DNA of 13,215 nucleotides, taken from NCBI GenBank assembly GCA_018660305.1, contig JABJKO010000313.1:1-13215 (forward strand). The letters are read 5' to 3'. Within the stretch, counting starts at the first letter, position 1; each line of letters begins with the position of its first letter. Position numbers and translations under genes: made by a program. This stretch comes from Rhodospirillaceae bacterium. Its GTDB lineage: Bacteria > Pseudomonadota > Alphaproteobacteria > MPNO01 > UBA2964. The notes beneath the pieces were generated by a model. That model was given only the letters and a program-made list of their open reading frames with translations, searched no databases and was not told the DNA's origin. Shown in pieces: positions 6,069-13,174 of this stretch.

Positions 6069-8381
6069 ATGAATTATATCGGACAATCGGTGGCGCGGCT
6101 CGAGGACCGCCGCCTGCTGCGTGGCGAGGGGCAGTTCGTCGATGACGTGACGTTGCCTGACATGGCGGTGATGGCCATTTTGCGGAGCCCCCATGCCCAT
6201 GCCCGTATCCGGTCGGTGGATTTGTCGGCGGCCCGCGCCTTTCCCGGCGTGATCGACGCCTTTTCCGCCGGCGATCTGGACGGCGATCTGCCGCTTATCC
6301 CCCTTCGGCTGACGCCGTTCGAGGGTTTCGAGCGGTTCCTGCAGGCCCCCATCGCGGCGGAAAAAGTCCGGTTCGTGGGCGAGCCGGTTGCCGTCGTGGT
6401 GGCGAACAGCCGCGCCGTAGCCGAGGATGCGCTGGCGCGGATCGAGGTCGATTACGATATCCTGCCCCCTGTGCTCGACAATGATTCGGTGGCCTCCGGC
6501 GACGTGCTGGTGCATGAGGCGGCGGGTGAAAATTATGGTACCCGATACCAGGTCTCGCGGGGCGATGCCGATTCCGCCTTTGCCGGGGCGGACTATACCC
6601 GCCGTGAAATTTTCACCACCAACCGGCACGCCCCCTGTCCCATGGAGACCCGCGGGCTGATCGGCATCTTCGATCCCGACAAACCGCTCTTGCGCCTGAT
6701 CGGCGCCACCAAGGTGACCTATTTTAACCGCCGCCACCTCGCCGCCGCCTTTGATCTGCCGGAGGAGGCCGTGGAGCTGATCGAGGTCGATGTGGGGGGC
6801 GCCTTCGGCCAGCGCGGCGAGCTCTACCCCGAAGACTATCTGGTGCCCATGGCCGCAAGGCGGGTTCGCCGCCCGGTCAAATGGATCGAGGACAGGCGCG
6901 AGCATCTCATGGCGGCCAACCATTCGCGCGATATCCAGTTCGATATGGAGATCGCCGCCACCAATGAGGGCATGATCCTGGGCATGCGGGCGATTGTGCG
7001 CGGCGACATGGGCGCCTATATGCGGACCAATGGCGGTGTCGTGACCGCCCGTGCGGCTCTCTATCTTCCCGGCAGCTACCGGATTCCCAATTTCACCTGC
7101 GACGTGGAATTCCTGATGACCAACAAGACGCCGGTGGGCACCTATCGCGGCCCCGGCCGGTTCGAGGCCGGGTTCTGCCGAGAGCGGATCATCGACATGA
7201 TGGCCGCCGATCTGGGGCTGGATCCCGCCGAGACCCGGCTGAAAAACCTTCTCACCCCCGACGAGCTGCCCTATCCCATCGGTGAGCTGGTGCCGGGGGA
7301 CCGCGACACAATCATGGAGAAAGGTGATTTCCTCGATGGGCTGCGGCGCGTTCTTGACGCCATCGACTATGATCAATGGAAAGACCGGCAGGGTGAGCTG
7401 GTGGATGGCAAGTTGATCGGGTTGGGTATCGCCTGTTTTACCGAAAGCAGCGCCGCCGGTCCGCCCGAGACCGCGCGCGTTACCGTGGATCCCCATGGCG
7501 GCATCGAAGTGCGCATCGGCGCCTCCACGGTGGGCCAGGGCGTGGAAACCGCCATGGCGCAGATTTGCGGCGATCTTCTGGAAATTCCCATGGAAGGGAT
7601 CACGGTGCTGCACGGCAGCACGACCCTGCTGGATAGCGGTGGCGGGACGTTCGCCAGCCGCAATACGGTGATGGCCGGCAACGCGCTGCGGGTCGCCGTC
7701 GAGACATTGCAGGCACGCTGTATCGAGCTTGCCGCTTTGCGCTGGAACCAGGCCACCGACGGCTTGAGTTATGGCGATGGCGGCGTGCGCAACGACGAAA
7801 ATGGCGAATTTCTGGGCATTGTCGAGCTTGCCGCCTTCGAATCATCACGCGCGGAGTCTCCGGATTCTGGCGGGCTGTCGGCGGACGGCGTGTGGAATAA
7901 TCAGGGCAAGTTGGCCTTTTCCAGCGGCGCCCATGCCTGTCTTCTCGCGGTCGATCCCGAAACCGGAGAAGTCGAGCTCAAGAAATATGCCCTTCTGGAA
8001 GAGGTCGGCCGGGCGCTCAACCCCGCCATGGTGGAAGGCCAGTCGGTGGGCGGGTTGGTCATGGGGCTCGGCGGCACGTTTCTCGATCACCTGATCTATG
8101 ACGATGACGGCCAGCTTCTGACCACCAACCTCGCCGACTATCTGCTGCCGGTCAGCACCGGTCTGCCGGAGATCACCAGTATCATGCGCGAAGACTATCC
8201 CTCCGACTCCAACCCCATGGGATTCAAGGGCGTGGGTGAAGGCGGGATCACGTCTGTGGCCGGGGCGGTCGGCAACGCGGTGGCGCAGGCCCTCAAAGGC
8301 CACGGCGTCGAGATCACGGATTTGCCGCTCAGCCCGGCCCGGCTCTATGCGCTTATTGACGAGGCGGGATCTAAAATATGA
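6069..8381 (+). CDS. Xanthine dehydrogenase-family molybdenum-binding subunit (form II CoxL-like)
   Basis: A 770-residue large subunit of a molybdenum hydroxylase of the xanthine dehydrogenase/aldehyde oxidase/CODH family, which hydroxylates C-H bonds of heteroaromatics or aldehydes with water as oxygen source. An N-terminal a/b hammerhead domain spans about 15-130, followed by the two Moco-binding domains. Cofactor motifs are VDVGGAFGQRG (240-250), GASTVGQGVETA (484-495) and GGGTFASRN (524-532). E724 in KGVGEGG is the expected catalytic glutamate. The active-site loop reads GTYRGPGR (357-364), close to the AYRGAGR type of form II proteins. It lacks the AYxCSFR loop of true CO dehydrogenase. 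Ribosome site GGGAG ends 5 bases before the ATG. The iron-sulfur and FAD subunits are not adjacent, which is unusual. The stop overlaps the amidohydrolase start (ATGA), so the two are probably co-translated. Confidence 0.9.
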   Translation: MNYIGQSVARLEDRRLLRGEGQFVDDVTLPDMAVMAILRSPHAHARIRSVDLSAARAFPGVIDAFSAGDLDGDLPLIPLRLTPFEGFERFLQAPIAAEKVRFVGEPVAVVVANSRAVAEDALARIEVDYDILPPVLDNDSVASGDVLVHEAAGENYGTRYQVSRGDADSAFAGADYTRREIFTTNRHAPCPMETRGLIGIFDPDKPLLRLIGATKVTYFNRRHLAAAFDLPEEAVELIEVDVGGAFGQRGELYPEDYLVPMAARRVRRPVKWIEDRREHLMAANHSRDIQFDMEIAATNEGMILGMRAIVRGDMGAYMRTNGGVVTARAALYLPGSYRIPNFTCDVEFLMTNKTPVGTYRGPGRFEAGFCRERIIDMMAADLGLDPAETRLKNLLTPDELPYPIGELVPGDRDTIMEKGDFLDGLRRVLDAIDYDQWKDRQGELVDGKLIGLGIACFTESSAAGPPETARVTVDPHGGIEVRIGASTVGQGVETAMAQICGDLLEIPMEGITVLHGSTTLLDSGGGTFASRNTVMAGNALRVAVETLQARCIELAALRWNQATDGLSYGDGGVRNDENGEFLGIVELAAFESSRAESPDSGGLSADGVWNNQGKLAFSSGAHACLLAVDPETGEVELKKYALLEEVGRALNPAMVEGQSVGGLVMGLGGTFLDHLIYDDDGQLLTTNLADYLLPVSTGLPEITSIMREDYPSDSNPMGFKGVGEGGITSVAGAVGNAVAQALKGHGVEITDLPLSPARLYALIDEAGSKI

Positions 8382-9379
8382 CTATCGACGTCCACGCCCA
8401 TTTTGTGCCGCCCGAAGTGATCCATACGCTCGCCGATCGCGGAGCCGATTTCGGGATCGATCTGATTGAGACCCAACCGGGTTGCCACTGTTGCAAGTTT
8501 CCGTCGGGCCTGACCATCAGGCCGTTTTTCGAGACCCTGACCAACGTGGATTTGCGCCTTGCCGACATGGACCGGCAGAAGATCGACCGGCAGGTGCTCA
8601 CATTGTGGGCCGATATTTTCGGCTATGAGCTGCCGCCCGACAAAGGTCTGGCCTGGCATGGGCTGATGAACGATTGCCTGGCGCGGCTGTGCGATCAGTC
8701 GCCGGAGCGCTTCGCCTGGATGGGGTCGGGGCCCTTGCAGGATGCGGCGCTGGCCGCCCGCGAGCTGGAACGGACCCTCAAAGCAGGCGCCATCGGCACC
8801 ATGATCGCCGCCCATATCGAGGACCGTAACCTTGGCGAATGCGATCTCGATGAATTCTGGGCCGCCTGTGTCGAGCTGAACGCACCGGTGTTCGTCCATC
8901 CCGCCCAGCCCGTCGCGCCGCCGCGCGCCGAGCGCTTCGCCCTCAACCAGATCTGCGCCTACACAAATGATACGGCGCTGACCATCGGGTCCATGGTCTC
9001 CACCGGTGTGCTGGACCGGTTTCCCGACCTGCAGCTCATCCTGTCCCATGGCGGCGGCTCGCTGCCCTATCTCATCGGCCGGTTCGACCGCATGTACCGT
9101 GCCGCCGATCCCAAGGTCACCGGCACCATCGCCGAACGCCCGCCATCGGACTATCTGGCGCGGTTCCATTACGACACCATCCTGCATCATGGCCCGGCGC
9201 TCCGCTATCTGCGCGATCTGGTGGGGGTCGAGAAAATGCTGCTGGGCACCGACGTGCCGTTTCCACCGGGGGACCCCGATGCGCTGGCCAGCCTGCGCGC
9301 CGCCGCGTTCAGTGATGAGCAGATAAACCAGATCGCCGAACTCAACCCGCGGGCTCTGTTCGAGGCGCTCGGCGGGTAG
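8378..9379 (+). CDS. Amidohydrolase family 2 protein, ACMSD-like decarboxylase
   Basis: A 333-residue TIM-barrel metalloenzyme of the amidohydrolase_2 family. Members include 2-amino-3-carboxymuconate-6-semialdehyde decarboxylase (ACMSD), gamma-resorcylate decarboxylase and 5-carboxyvanillate decarboxylase. Metal and catalytic residues are in place: H6 and H8 (VHAH), H174 (VFVHPAQP), H224 (LSHGGG) and D292 (GTDVPFP). Total length and these positions are close to those of ACMSD. A CHCC cluster (residues 36-39) in the substrate-side loop is unusual. The ATG overlaps the TGA of the preceding gene, so the pair forms a two-gene unit. A non-oxidative decarboxylase acting on a hydroxylated aromatic acid or ring-cleavage product would fit the neighbours. 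Hydrolysis cannot be excluded. Confidence 0.87.
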   Translation: MTIDVHAHFVPPEVIHTLADRGADFGIDLIETQPGCHCCKFPSGLTIRPFFETLTNVDLRLADMDRQKIDRQVLTLWADIFGYELPPDKGLAWHGLMNDCLARLCDQSPERFAWMGSGPLQDAALAARELERTLKAGAIGTMIAAHIEDRNLGECDLDEFWAACVELNAPVFVHPAQPVAPPRAERFALNQICAYTNDTALTIGSMVSTGVLDRFPDLQLILSHGGGSLPYLIGRFDRMYRAADPKVTGTIAERPPSDYLARFHYDTILHHGPALRYLRDLVGVEKMLLGTDVPFPPGDPDALASLRAAAFSDEQINQIAELNPRALFEALGG

Positions 9380-9391
9380 GACCTTCTAAGT

Positions 9392-9475
9392 CGTCATCCT
9401 CGTGCTCGACACGAGGATCTTCAGCCAACGAGCCTCGACAGGTATGAGATCCTCGGATCAAGTCCGAGGATGACG
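9392..9475. repeat. Nested palindromic repeat pair (REP-like element)
   Basis: CGTCATCCTCG (9392-9402) and its exact complement CGAGGATGACG (9465-9475) bracket the element. Each arm is itself a hairpin. Arm 1 has 9 bp, 9396-9404 with 9410-9418, loop CTCGA. Arm 2 has 9 bp, 9449-9457 with 9463-9471, loop TCAAG. The two arms, one inverted, match at about 24 of 30 bases. GTCATCCTCG palindromes of this style are common dispersed intergenic repeats in alphaproteobacteria. It lies 12 bases past the amidohydrolase stop and may also end or protect that transcript. Confidence 0.75.
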
Positions 9476-9496
9476 AGGGGTGTTTTAGGGTGGGCC

Positions 9497-9526
9497 TTGT
9501 TTCGACTCTGAGGCGGGTGCTAAATT
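9497..9526 (+). promoter_or_regulatory. Candidate promoter of the peroxiredoxin gene
   Basis: TTGTTT (9497-9502) and TAAATT (9521-9526) are separated by 18 bases. Each matches a sigma-70 consensus box at about 4 of 6 positions. The -10 box ends 41 bases before the ATG, between the palindromic repeat and the ribosome site. Confidence 0.35.
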
Positions 9527-9567
9527 TTCCCGTCAATAATGACACACTGATAGGGGAAGAGGGCAAA

Positions 9568-10020
9568 ATGGCCTTGATTGAAACTGGTGCCCAGGCACCG
9601 GCTTTCTCGCTACCCAACCAGGATGGCAGTAACGTGTCGCTGGCCGATCATGCCGGCAAATACGTTCTGCTCTGGTGGTATCCGAAAGCCGACACACCTG
9701 GGTGAACCATCGAAGGCAACGGGTTCCGTGATAGAATCCAGGACTTCAATGACAAGAATGCCGTTATCGTCGGGATCAGCATCGATCCTGCCGGTGACAA
9801 CAAAGCGTTCAAGGATAAATTCGATTTTCCTTACGATCTGCTGAGCGATGCGGACACTTCCATGTCCAAAGCGTACGGCGTGGACATTACCGATTCGGGG
9901 CGCACCAGCCGCAAATCGGTCCTTGTCGGCCCGGACGGCAAGGTCGCGGTATCTTACGATCCCGTGACGCCGGCCGAGCATCCCGACCAGGTCCTCGCCG
10001 ATCTGGCCAAACTCGGCTGA
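9568..10020 (+). CDS. Selenocysteine-containing Bcp-type peroxiredoxin (TGA at 9703-9705 read as Sec46)
   Basis: A thioredoxin-fold peroxidase of the AhpC/TSA, BCP/PrxQ-like group, which reduces peroxides in the cytoplasm. One frame runs from ATG 9568 to TGA 10018-10020, interrupted only by TGA at 9703-9705. Read through, it gives 150 residues of normal family length. Before the TGA: PAFSLPNQDG (11-20) and LLWWYPKADTPG (34-45). After it: TIEGNGFRDR, VIVGISIDP (66-74), LLSDAD (91-96) and TSRKSVLVGPDGKV (113-126). The TGA falls exactly on the peroxidatic cysteine of the YPKxxTPGCT motif, after T43, and R115 matches the conserved active-site arginine. There is no Cys anywhere else, so it would be a one-Sec enzyme resolved by an outside thiol. 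Ribosome site AAGAGGG lies 4 bases before the ATG, and a SECIS-like hairpin follows the TGA. A recent nonsense mutation is the alternative, but coding is intact on both sides. Automated calls would give a 45-residue fragment. Confidence 0.87.
9703..9739 (+). promoter_or_regulatory. Sec-coding UGA and putative bacterial SECIS hairpin
   Basis: The UGA (9703-9705) is followed by two mutually exclusive folds. Fold A: GGGTTC (9721-9726) pairs with GAATCC (9734-9739), 6 bp with one G-U. Its 7-base loop CGTGATA has G at position 2 and begins 21 bases after the UGA. Fold B: ACGG (9719-9722) pairs with CCGT (9726-9729) around loop GTT, 17 bases after the UGA. Both meet the usual bacterial SECIS rules: short stem, G among the first two loop bases, loop 16-37 bases downstream. 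The hairpin would recruit SelB. No folding was computed. Confidence 0.6.
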
Positions 10021-10027
10021 TCAGCCA

Positions 10028-10043
10028 GATCACGAACGTGATC
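10028..10043. repeat. Short palindrome after the peroxiredoxin gene
   Basis: GATCACG-AA-CGTGATC is a perfect 7-bp inverted repeat with a 2-base spacer, 8 bases past the stop. It could be a regulator site or a minor RNA hairpin. Nothing else ties it to a function. Confidence 0.35.
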
Positions 10044-10054
10044 GACACAGCCAG

Positions 10055-10094
10055 CGCCGTCCCCAGCGAAAGCCGGGGGCGGCGTTGTCTTATT
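10055..10094 (+). terminator. Rho-independent terminator of the peroxiredoxin gene
   Basis: CGCCGTCCCC (10055-10064) pairs with GGGGGCGGCG (10075-10084) over 10 bp with one G-U. An inner GC-GAAA-GC tetraloop hairpin caps it. The stem is followed by TTGTCTTATT. It sits 35 bases after the stop codon at the right place to end that transcript. The tract is only partly T-rich. Confidence 0.65.
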
Positions 10095-10110
10095 GTGTGG
10101 TGGTCGGCCC

Positions 10111-10689
10111 ATGCCCGATAAGCCCCGGGTAAAAAACCCCCGCAAGATGACGCCCAAGCGGCTTGAGAATATTGCGATTTATTACTGTCAGCGCTTTCTG
10201 ACCTCTGAAGCCAAACTGGCCAAGCATCTGGAAAACCGCCTTTTCCGCGAGGTGGCGGATGCCCAGGAACGCGTGGAATTCGCCAAAGAAATCCCCGCCA
10301 TCGTGAAGAAGCTGGCCGGTGCCGGACTGGCCAATGACCGCGAGGCGGCCTCGGCCAAGCTGCGCGGCGCCCTGCGGTCCGGCTACGCCAGGAAAGCCGC
10401 CGTGGCCGTCGCCGCCCGCTCGGCCCGCGTCGATAGGGAAATTGTCGAGGCGGAATTGGCGGAGGCCGCCCGGGACGCTTTGCCGGACATTGATTTCGAA
10501 AATCTCGATCGCCGCGAAGAAGGCGCGGCCCTGGCTACGGAATCCCTCAGACGCGCCCGCCGCGGTCCCTGGCGCCCGCGCGGCCAGGACGAAACCACAA
10601 AACGCCGGGATATTGCCTGGCTTCAGCGCCGGGGATTCGGGTTTGAGGACATTCGCAGCGCGATGGATATTGATTTTCTGGAGGAGTGA
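10111..10689 (+). CDS. recX: RecX family regulatory protein
   Basis: A 192-residue, mostly helical, highly charged protein with the layout of RecX, which binds RecA filaments and modulates recombination and the SOS response. Features seen are the opening three-helix repeat NIAIYYCQRFLTSEAKLAKHLENR (split: NIAIYYCQRF, LTSEAKLAKHL), the central AGLANDREAASAKLRGALRSGYARKAA region, broken here as AGLANDREAA and LRGALRSGYARKAA, and a third repeat ending in RRGFGFEDIRSAMD. ATG 10111 is preferred because the typical N-terminus follows it. A TTG at 10093 would add 6 residues, and neither start has a strong ribosome site. recA is not in the window, so this is a stand-alone recX. A basic N-terminal tail (PDKPRVKNPRKMTPKR) precedes the first repeat. 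The family call is good, but the repeats are divergent. Confidence 0.78.
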   Translation: MPDKPRVKNPRKMTPKRLENIAIYYCQRFLTSEAKLAKHLENRLFREVADAQERVEFAKEIPAIVKKLAGAGLANDREAASAKLRGALRSGYARKAAVAVAARSARVDREIVEAELAEAARDALPDIDFENLDRREEGAALATESLRRARRGPWRPRGQDETTKRRDIAWLQRRGFGFEDIRSAMDIDFLEE

Positions 10690-10705
10690 GAGGGGGCAGG
10701 GAGCT

Positions 10706-10720
10706 TAAAAGTGTCTTTTA
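10706..10720. repeat. AT-rich hairpin after recX
   Basis: TAAAAG (10706-10711) and CTTTTA (10715-10720) form a perfect 6-bp stem with loop TGT, 16 bases past the recX stop. It could be a weak terminator in either direction, but there is no clear T-run beyond it. The rest of 10721-10786 shows nothing recognisable. Confidence 0.3.
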
Positions 10721-10786
10721 GAAAATGCGCGCCCTGAACCTGATTTGAGATATTTTTCGAACCAAAGCGCCTTCGACCCGCTCTTC

Positions 10787-10818
10787 ATTCCGCCGAAGCG
10801 CGTTTGCGCGAAGGCGAA

Positions 10819-10819
<1 letters not shown>
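10787..10819 (-). terminator. Hairpin at the 3' end of tRNA-Ser
   Basis: ATTCCGCC and GGCGAAT form an outer stem with a one-base bulge, and GCGC (10798-10801) and GCGC (10806-10809) form an inner stem around GTTT. GAA/GAA mismatches lie between. The stem starts at the last base of the tRNA CCA. It may act in tRNA 3' processing or transcription end. No T-run follows, so intrinsic termination is uncertain. Confidence 0.35.
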
Positions 10820-10908
<89 letters not shown>

Positions 10909-10918
10909 GGCGCGCGAC

Positions 10919-10946
10919 AATCTAACAGCCTGCACAGCAATCTCAA
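10919..10946 (-). promoter_or_regulatory. Promoter of tRNA-Ser
   Basis: On the minus strand TTGAGA (complement of 10941-10946) and TAGATT (complement of 10919-10924) are spaced 16 bases apart. They match the sigma-70 boxes at 5 of 6 and 4 of 6 positions. The -10 box ends 10 bases before the mature tRNA 5' end. Confidence 0.5.
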
Positions 10947-10997
10947 GCGTTAGATGGGTGGCGGTGACACCCGGTTCCGTCACGGCAAAAAATGTTC

Positions 10998-11003
10998 TAG
11001 GCT
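10998..11003 (+). promoter_or_regulatory. Possible -10 box for the small membrane protein gene
   Basis: TAGGCT lies within AATGTTCTAGGCTGG (10991-11005), nearly the same as the element before the molybdenum-subunit gene. It sits 42 bases before the TTG start. Between them, ACGGGCC (11012-11018) and GGCCCGT (11023-11029) can form a 7-bp leader hairpin. Confidence 0.3.
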
Positions 11004-11045
11004 GGATCGCGACGGGCCGGCGGGCCCGTAATACGGGGGGCACTT

Positions 11046-11366
11046 TTGGTCGTTTGTCGCATCATCGCCTGGATGTTCGTGCTGGCGGCACTGCTGGTCG
11101 GCGCCTATGAAATCATGGAGCTGCTCAAGACCGGCGGCTGGCGCATGACGGCGCTGGGCGAGGTCTGGTTCAAGCTTCACCCGTCCAGTCTCAACGGCGC
11201 CCAGGCGGGGATCCAGCGCTATGTCGCGCCGTGGCTGTGGGAGCCGGTGATCACCACCATCCTGCTGTGGCCCGGCTGGCTGGTTTTCGGCGTGCCCGGC
11301 GTTCTCGGGCTGCTCCTGTGCCACAGGCGCAAGCGCTATTTCCGCATGCCCCGGCGGCTCAGGTAG
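11046..11366 (+). CDS. Small inner-membrane protein of unknown function
   Basis: A 106-residue protein with two hydrophobic segments: residues about 6-25 ([20 protein letters not shown]) and about 69-91 ([20 protein letters not shown] and on). The intervening 40-residue loop contains [20 protein letters not shown], and the tail is strongly basic ([14 protein letters not shown]). The positive tail suggests both ends face the cytoplasm, with the loop in the periplasm. TTG 11046 is chosen because GGGGGG (11035-11040) lies 5 bases upstream, whereas ATG 11073 would cut into the first membrane segment. I do not recognise the family. Codon use matches the neighbours. It converges on lepA with a 5-base gap, so no terminator can separate them. 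Confidence 0.7.
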   Translation: MVVCRIIAWMFVLAALLVGAYEIMELLKTGGWRMTALGEVWFKLHPSSLNGAQAGIQRYVAPWLWEPVITTILLWPGWLVFGVPGVLGLLLCHRRKRYFRMPRRLR

Positions 11367-11371
11367 TCACG

Positions 11372-13174
11372 CTATTCGCTGCTGATCCGTAGGGCCTCGA
11401 TGAAGGCGGATTGCGGAATTTCGACCGAGCCGAACTGCCGCATGCGCTTCTTGCCTTCCTTCTGCTTATCCAGAAGCTTGCGTTTGCGCGACACGTCTCC
11501 GCCATAGCATTTCGCGGTGACATCCTTGCGCATGGCGCTGATGGTCTCGCGGGCGATGACCTTGCCGCCGATGGCGGCCTGCACCGGGATCTTGAAAAGC
11601 TGGCGCGGGATGAGATCCTTGAGCCGGCCGCAGATGGAGCGGCCGCGATTCTCCGATTGGGTACGATGGACGATCATGGACAGGGCATCCACCGGTTCCG
11701 TATTGACCAGGATCGACACCTTGACCAGTTCGCCCTCCACATAATCCTCGAGCTGGTAATCGAAGCTCGCATAGCCCCGGCTCACGGATTTGAGACGGTC
11801 GTAGAAATCGAACACCACCTCGTTCAGCGGCAGGCGGTAGACCGCCATGGCCCGGTTGCCGGCATAGGTGAGATCGAGCTGGATGCCGCGCCGTTCCTGA
11901 CACAATGTCAGCACGGCGCCGAGGTAATCGTCGGGGACCAGAATAGTCGCCTTGATCCACGGCTCCTCGACGGCCTTGATCTTGACCGGATCGGGCCAGT
12001 CGGCGGGATTGTGAATTTCCTGCGTGGAACCGTCGTTGAGATGGACGCGGTAGACCACCGAGGGGGCGGTGGTGATCAGCTCGAGATCGAACTCGCGGGT
12101 CAGCCGTTCCTGGACAATCTCCAGATGCAGGAGCCCGAGAAATCCGCAGCGGAACCCGAAACCCAGCGCGGCCGAGGTCTCCGCCTCGTAATGGAAGCTG
12201 GCATCGTTGAGCCGGAGCTTGGCGAGGCTGTCGCTCAGATCGCCATAATCGGCGGCATCCACCGGAAACAGCCCGCAAAACACCACCGGGACGCTGGGCT
12301 TGAAGCCCGACAACACCTCGGCGGTCTGGCGTTTGTCGTCGGTGATGGTGTCGCCCACGTTGGTTTCCGCCACATGCTTGATGGAGGCGGTGATAAAGCC
12401 GAGCTCGCCGGGATAGAGCGCATCCACCTCGGTGCGTTTGGGGGTGAACACGCCCACCGATTCGACCTGATGCACCGCGTCGCTGGCCATGAAGCGGACT
12501 TTCATGCCGCGCTTCAGCACCCCGTCATGGATGCGGACGAGAATCATCACCCCCAGATAGGTGTCGTACCAGCTATCCACCAGCAGGGCCTTGAGGGGGG
12601 CGTCTTTCTCACCGGACGGCGGCTTCAGGCGGGTGATCAGCGCTTCCAGCACCTCTTCGATGCCCTGGCCGGTTTTGGCCGAGACCTCGATGGCATCGGA
12701 GGCGTCGAGCCCGATGACGTCTTCGATCTGCTGGCGGATGCGGGCCGGTTCGGCGGCCGGCAGATCGATCTTGTTGAGCACCGGGATGATCTCATGATCG
12801 GCGTCCAGCGCCAGATAGACATTGGCCAGGGTCTGCGCTTCCACCCCCTGCGAGGCATCCACGATCAGCAGCGATCCCTCGCAGGCGGCCAGCGACCGGC
12901 TGACTTCATAGGTGAAATCCACATGGCCGGGCGTGTCCATCAGATTGAGCTGATAGACCTCACCGTCCCTGGCCTTGTAGACCAGCCGGACGGTCTGCGC
13001 CTTGATGGTAATGCCGCGCTCGCGCTCAAGTTCCATGGTGTCGAGCATCTGTTCCTTGAGCTCGCGCGCGGTCACCCCGCCGCAGACCTGAATCAGCCGG
13101 TCGGCCAGGGTCGACTTGCCATGATCGATATGGGCAATAATCGCGAAATTGCGGATGTGGGAAAGGTCTGTCAT
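11372..13174 (-). CDS. lepA: Elongation factor 4 (LepA), ribosome-associated GTPase
   Basis: A 600-residue translational GTPase that acts on stalled or initiating ribosomes. The GTPase motifs are complete: G1 AHIDHGKST (14-22), G2 in [10 protein letters not shown]3 [12 protein letters not shown]4 NKIDLPAA, G5 SAKTGQGI. The EF-G-like domains II, III and V follow ([18 protein letters not shown] is typical). The LepA-specific C-terminal domain contains [20 protein letters not shown] in part ([15 protein letters not shown]). Length is normal. ATG 13174 gives the family's usual [10 protein letters not shown] start. A TTG three bases earlier is possible, and no strong ribosome site is visible for either. 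The promoter lies beyond the window edge. Confidence 0.97.
   Translation of the reverse strand: MTDLSHIRNFAIIAHIDHGKSTLADRLIQVCGGVTARELKEQMLDTMELERERGITIKAQTVRLVYKARDGEVYQLNLMDTPGHVDFTYEVSRSLAACEGSLLIVDASQGVEAQTLANVYLALDADHEIIPVLNKIDLPAAEPARIRQQIEDVIGLDASDAIEVSAKTGQGIEEVLEALITRLKPPSGEKDAPLKALLVDSWYDTYLGVMILVRIHDGVLKRGMKVRFMASDAVHQVESVGVFTPKRTEVDALYPGELGFITASIKHVAETNVGDTITDDKRQTAEVLSGFKPSVPVVFCGLFPVDAADYGDLSDSLAKLRLNDASFHYEAETSAALGFGFRCGFLGLLHLEIVQERLTREFDLELITTAPSVVYRVHLNDGSTQEIHNPADWPDPVKIKAVEEPWIKATILVPDDYLGAVLTLCQERRGIQLDLTYAGNRAMAVYRLPLNEVVFDFYDRLKSVSRGYASFDYQLEDYVEGELVKVSILVNTEPVDALSMIVHRTQSENRGRSICGRLKDLIPRQLFKIPVQAAIGGKVIARETISAMRKDVTAKCYGGDVSRKRKLLDKQKEGKKRMRQFGSVEIPQSAFIEALRISSE

Noticed and set aside
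5930..6070. 47-residue N-terminal extension of the SDR
   Set aside because: SDRs begin a few residues before the TGGxxGIG strand. The extension is not protein-like and would overlap the divergent gene's start.
6033..7613. 526-residue minus-strand open frame opposite the molybdenum-subunit gene
   Set aside because: It is an antisense shadow of a high-GC coding strand. It is rich in His, Gly and Arg with no domain pattern, while the plus strand has clear family motifs.
6069..8381. Carbon monoxide dehydrogenase large subunit (CoxL)
   Set aside because: The AYxCSFR active-site loop with its copper-binding Cys is absent. The loop reads GTYRGPGR, and coxS and coxM are missing.
8345..9190. 281-residue minus-strand open frame opposite the amidohydrolase
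   Set aside because: It is a shadow of the amidohydrolase gene with no recognisable motifs and no ribosome site worth noting.
9342..9617. 91-residue minus-strand open frame through the palindromic repeat
   Set aside because: It crosses a repeat element and the start of the peroxiredoxin gene on the opposite strand and shows no protein-like character.
9568..10020. Peroxiredoxin pseudogene broken by a nonsense mutation
   Set aside because: The only stop is at the exact catalytic cysteine, both halves keep family motifs and codon use, and a suitable hairpin follows. A random stop at that codon is much less likely, though sel genes need to be confirmed.
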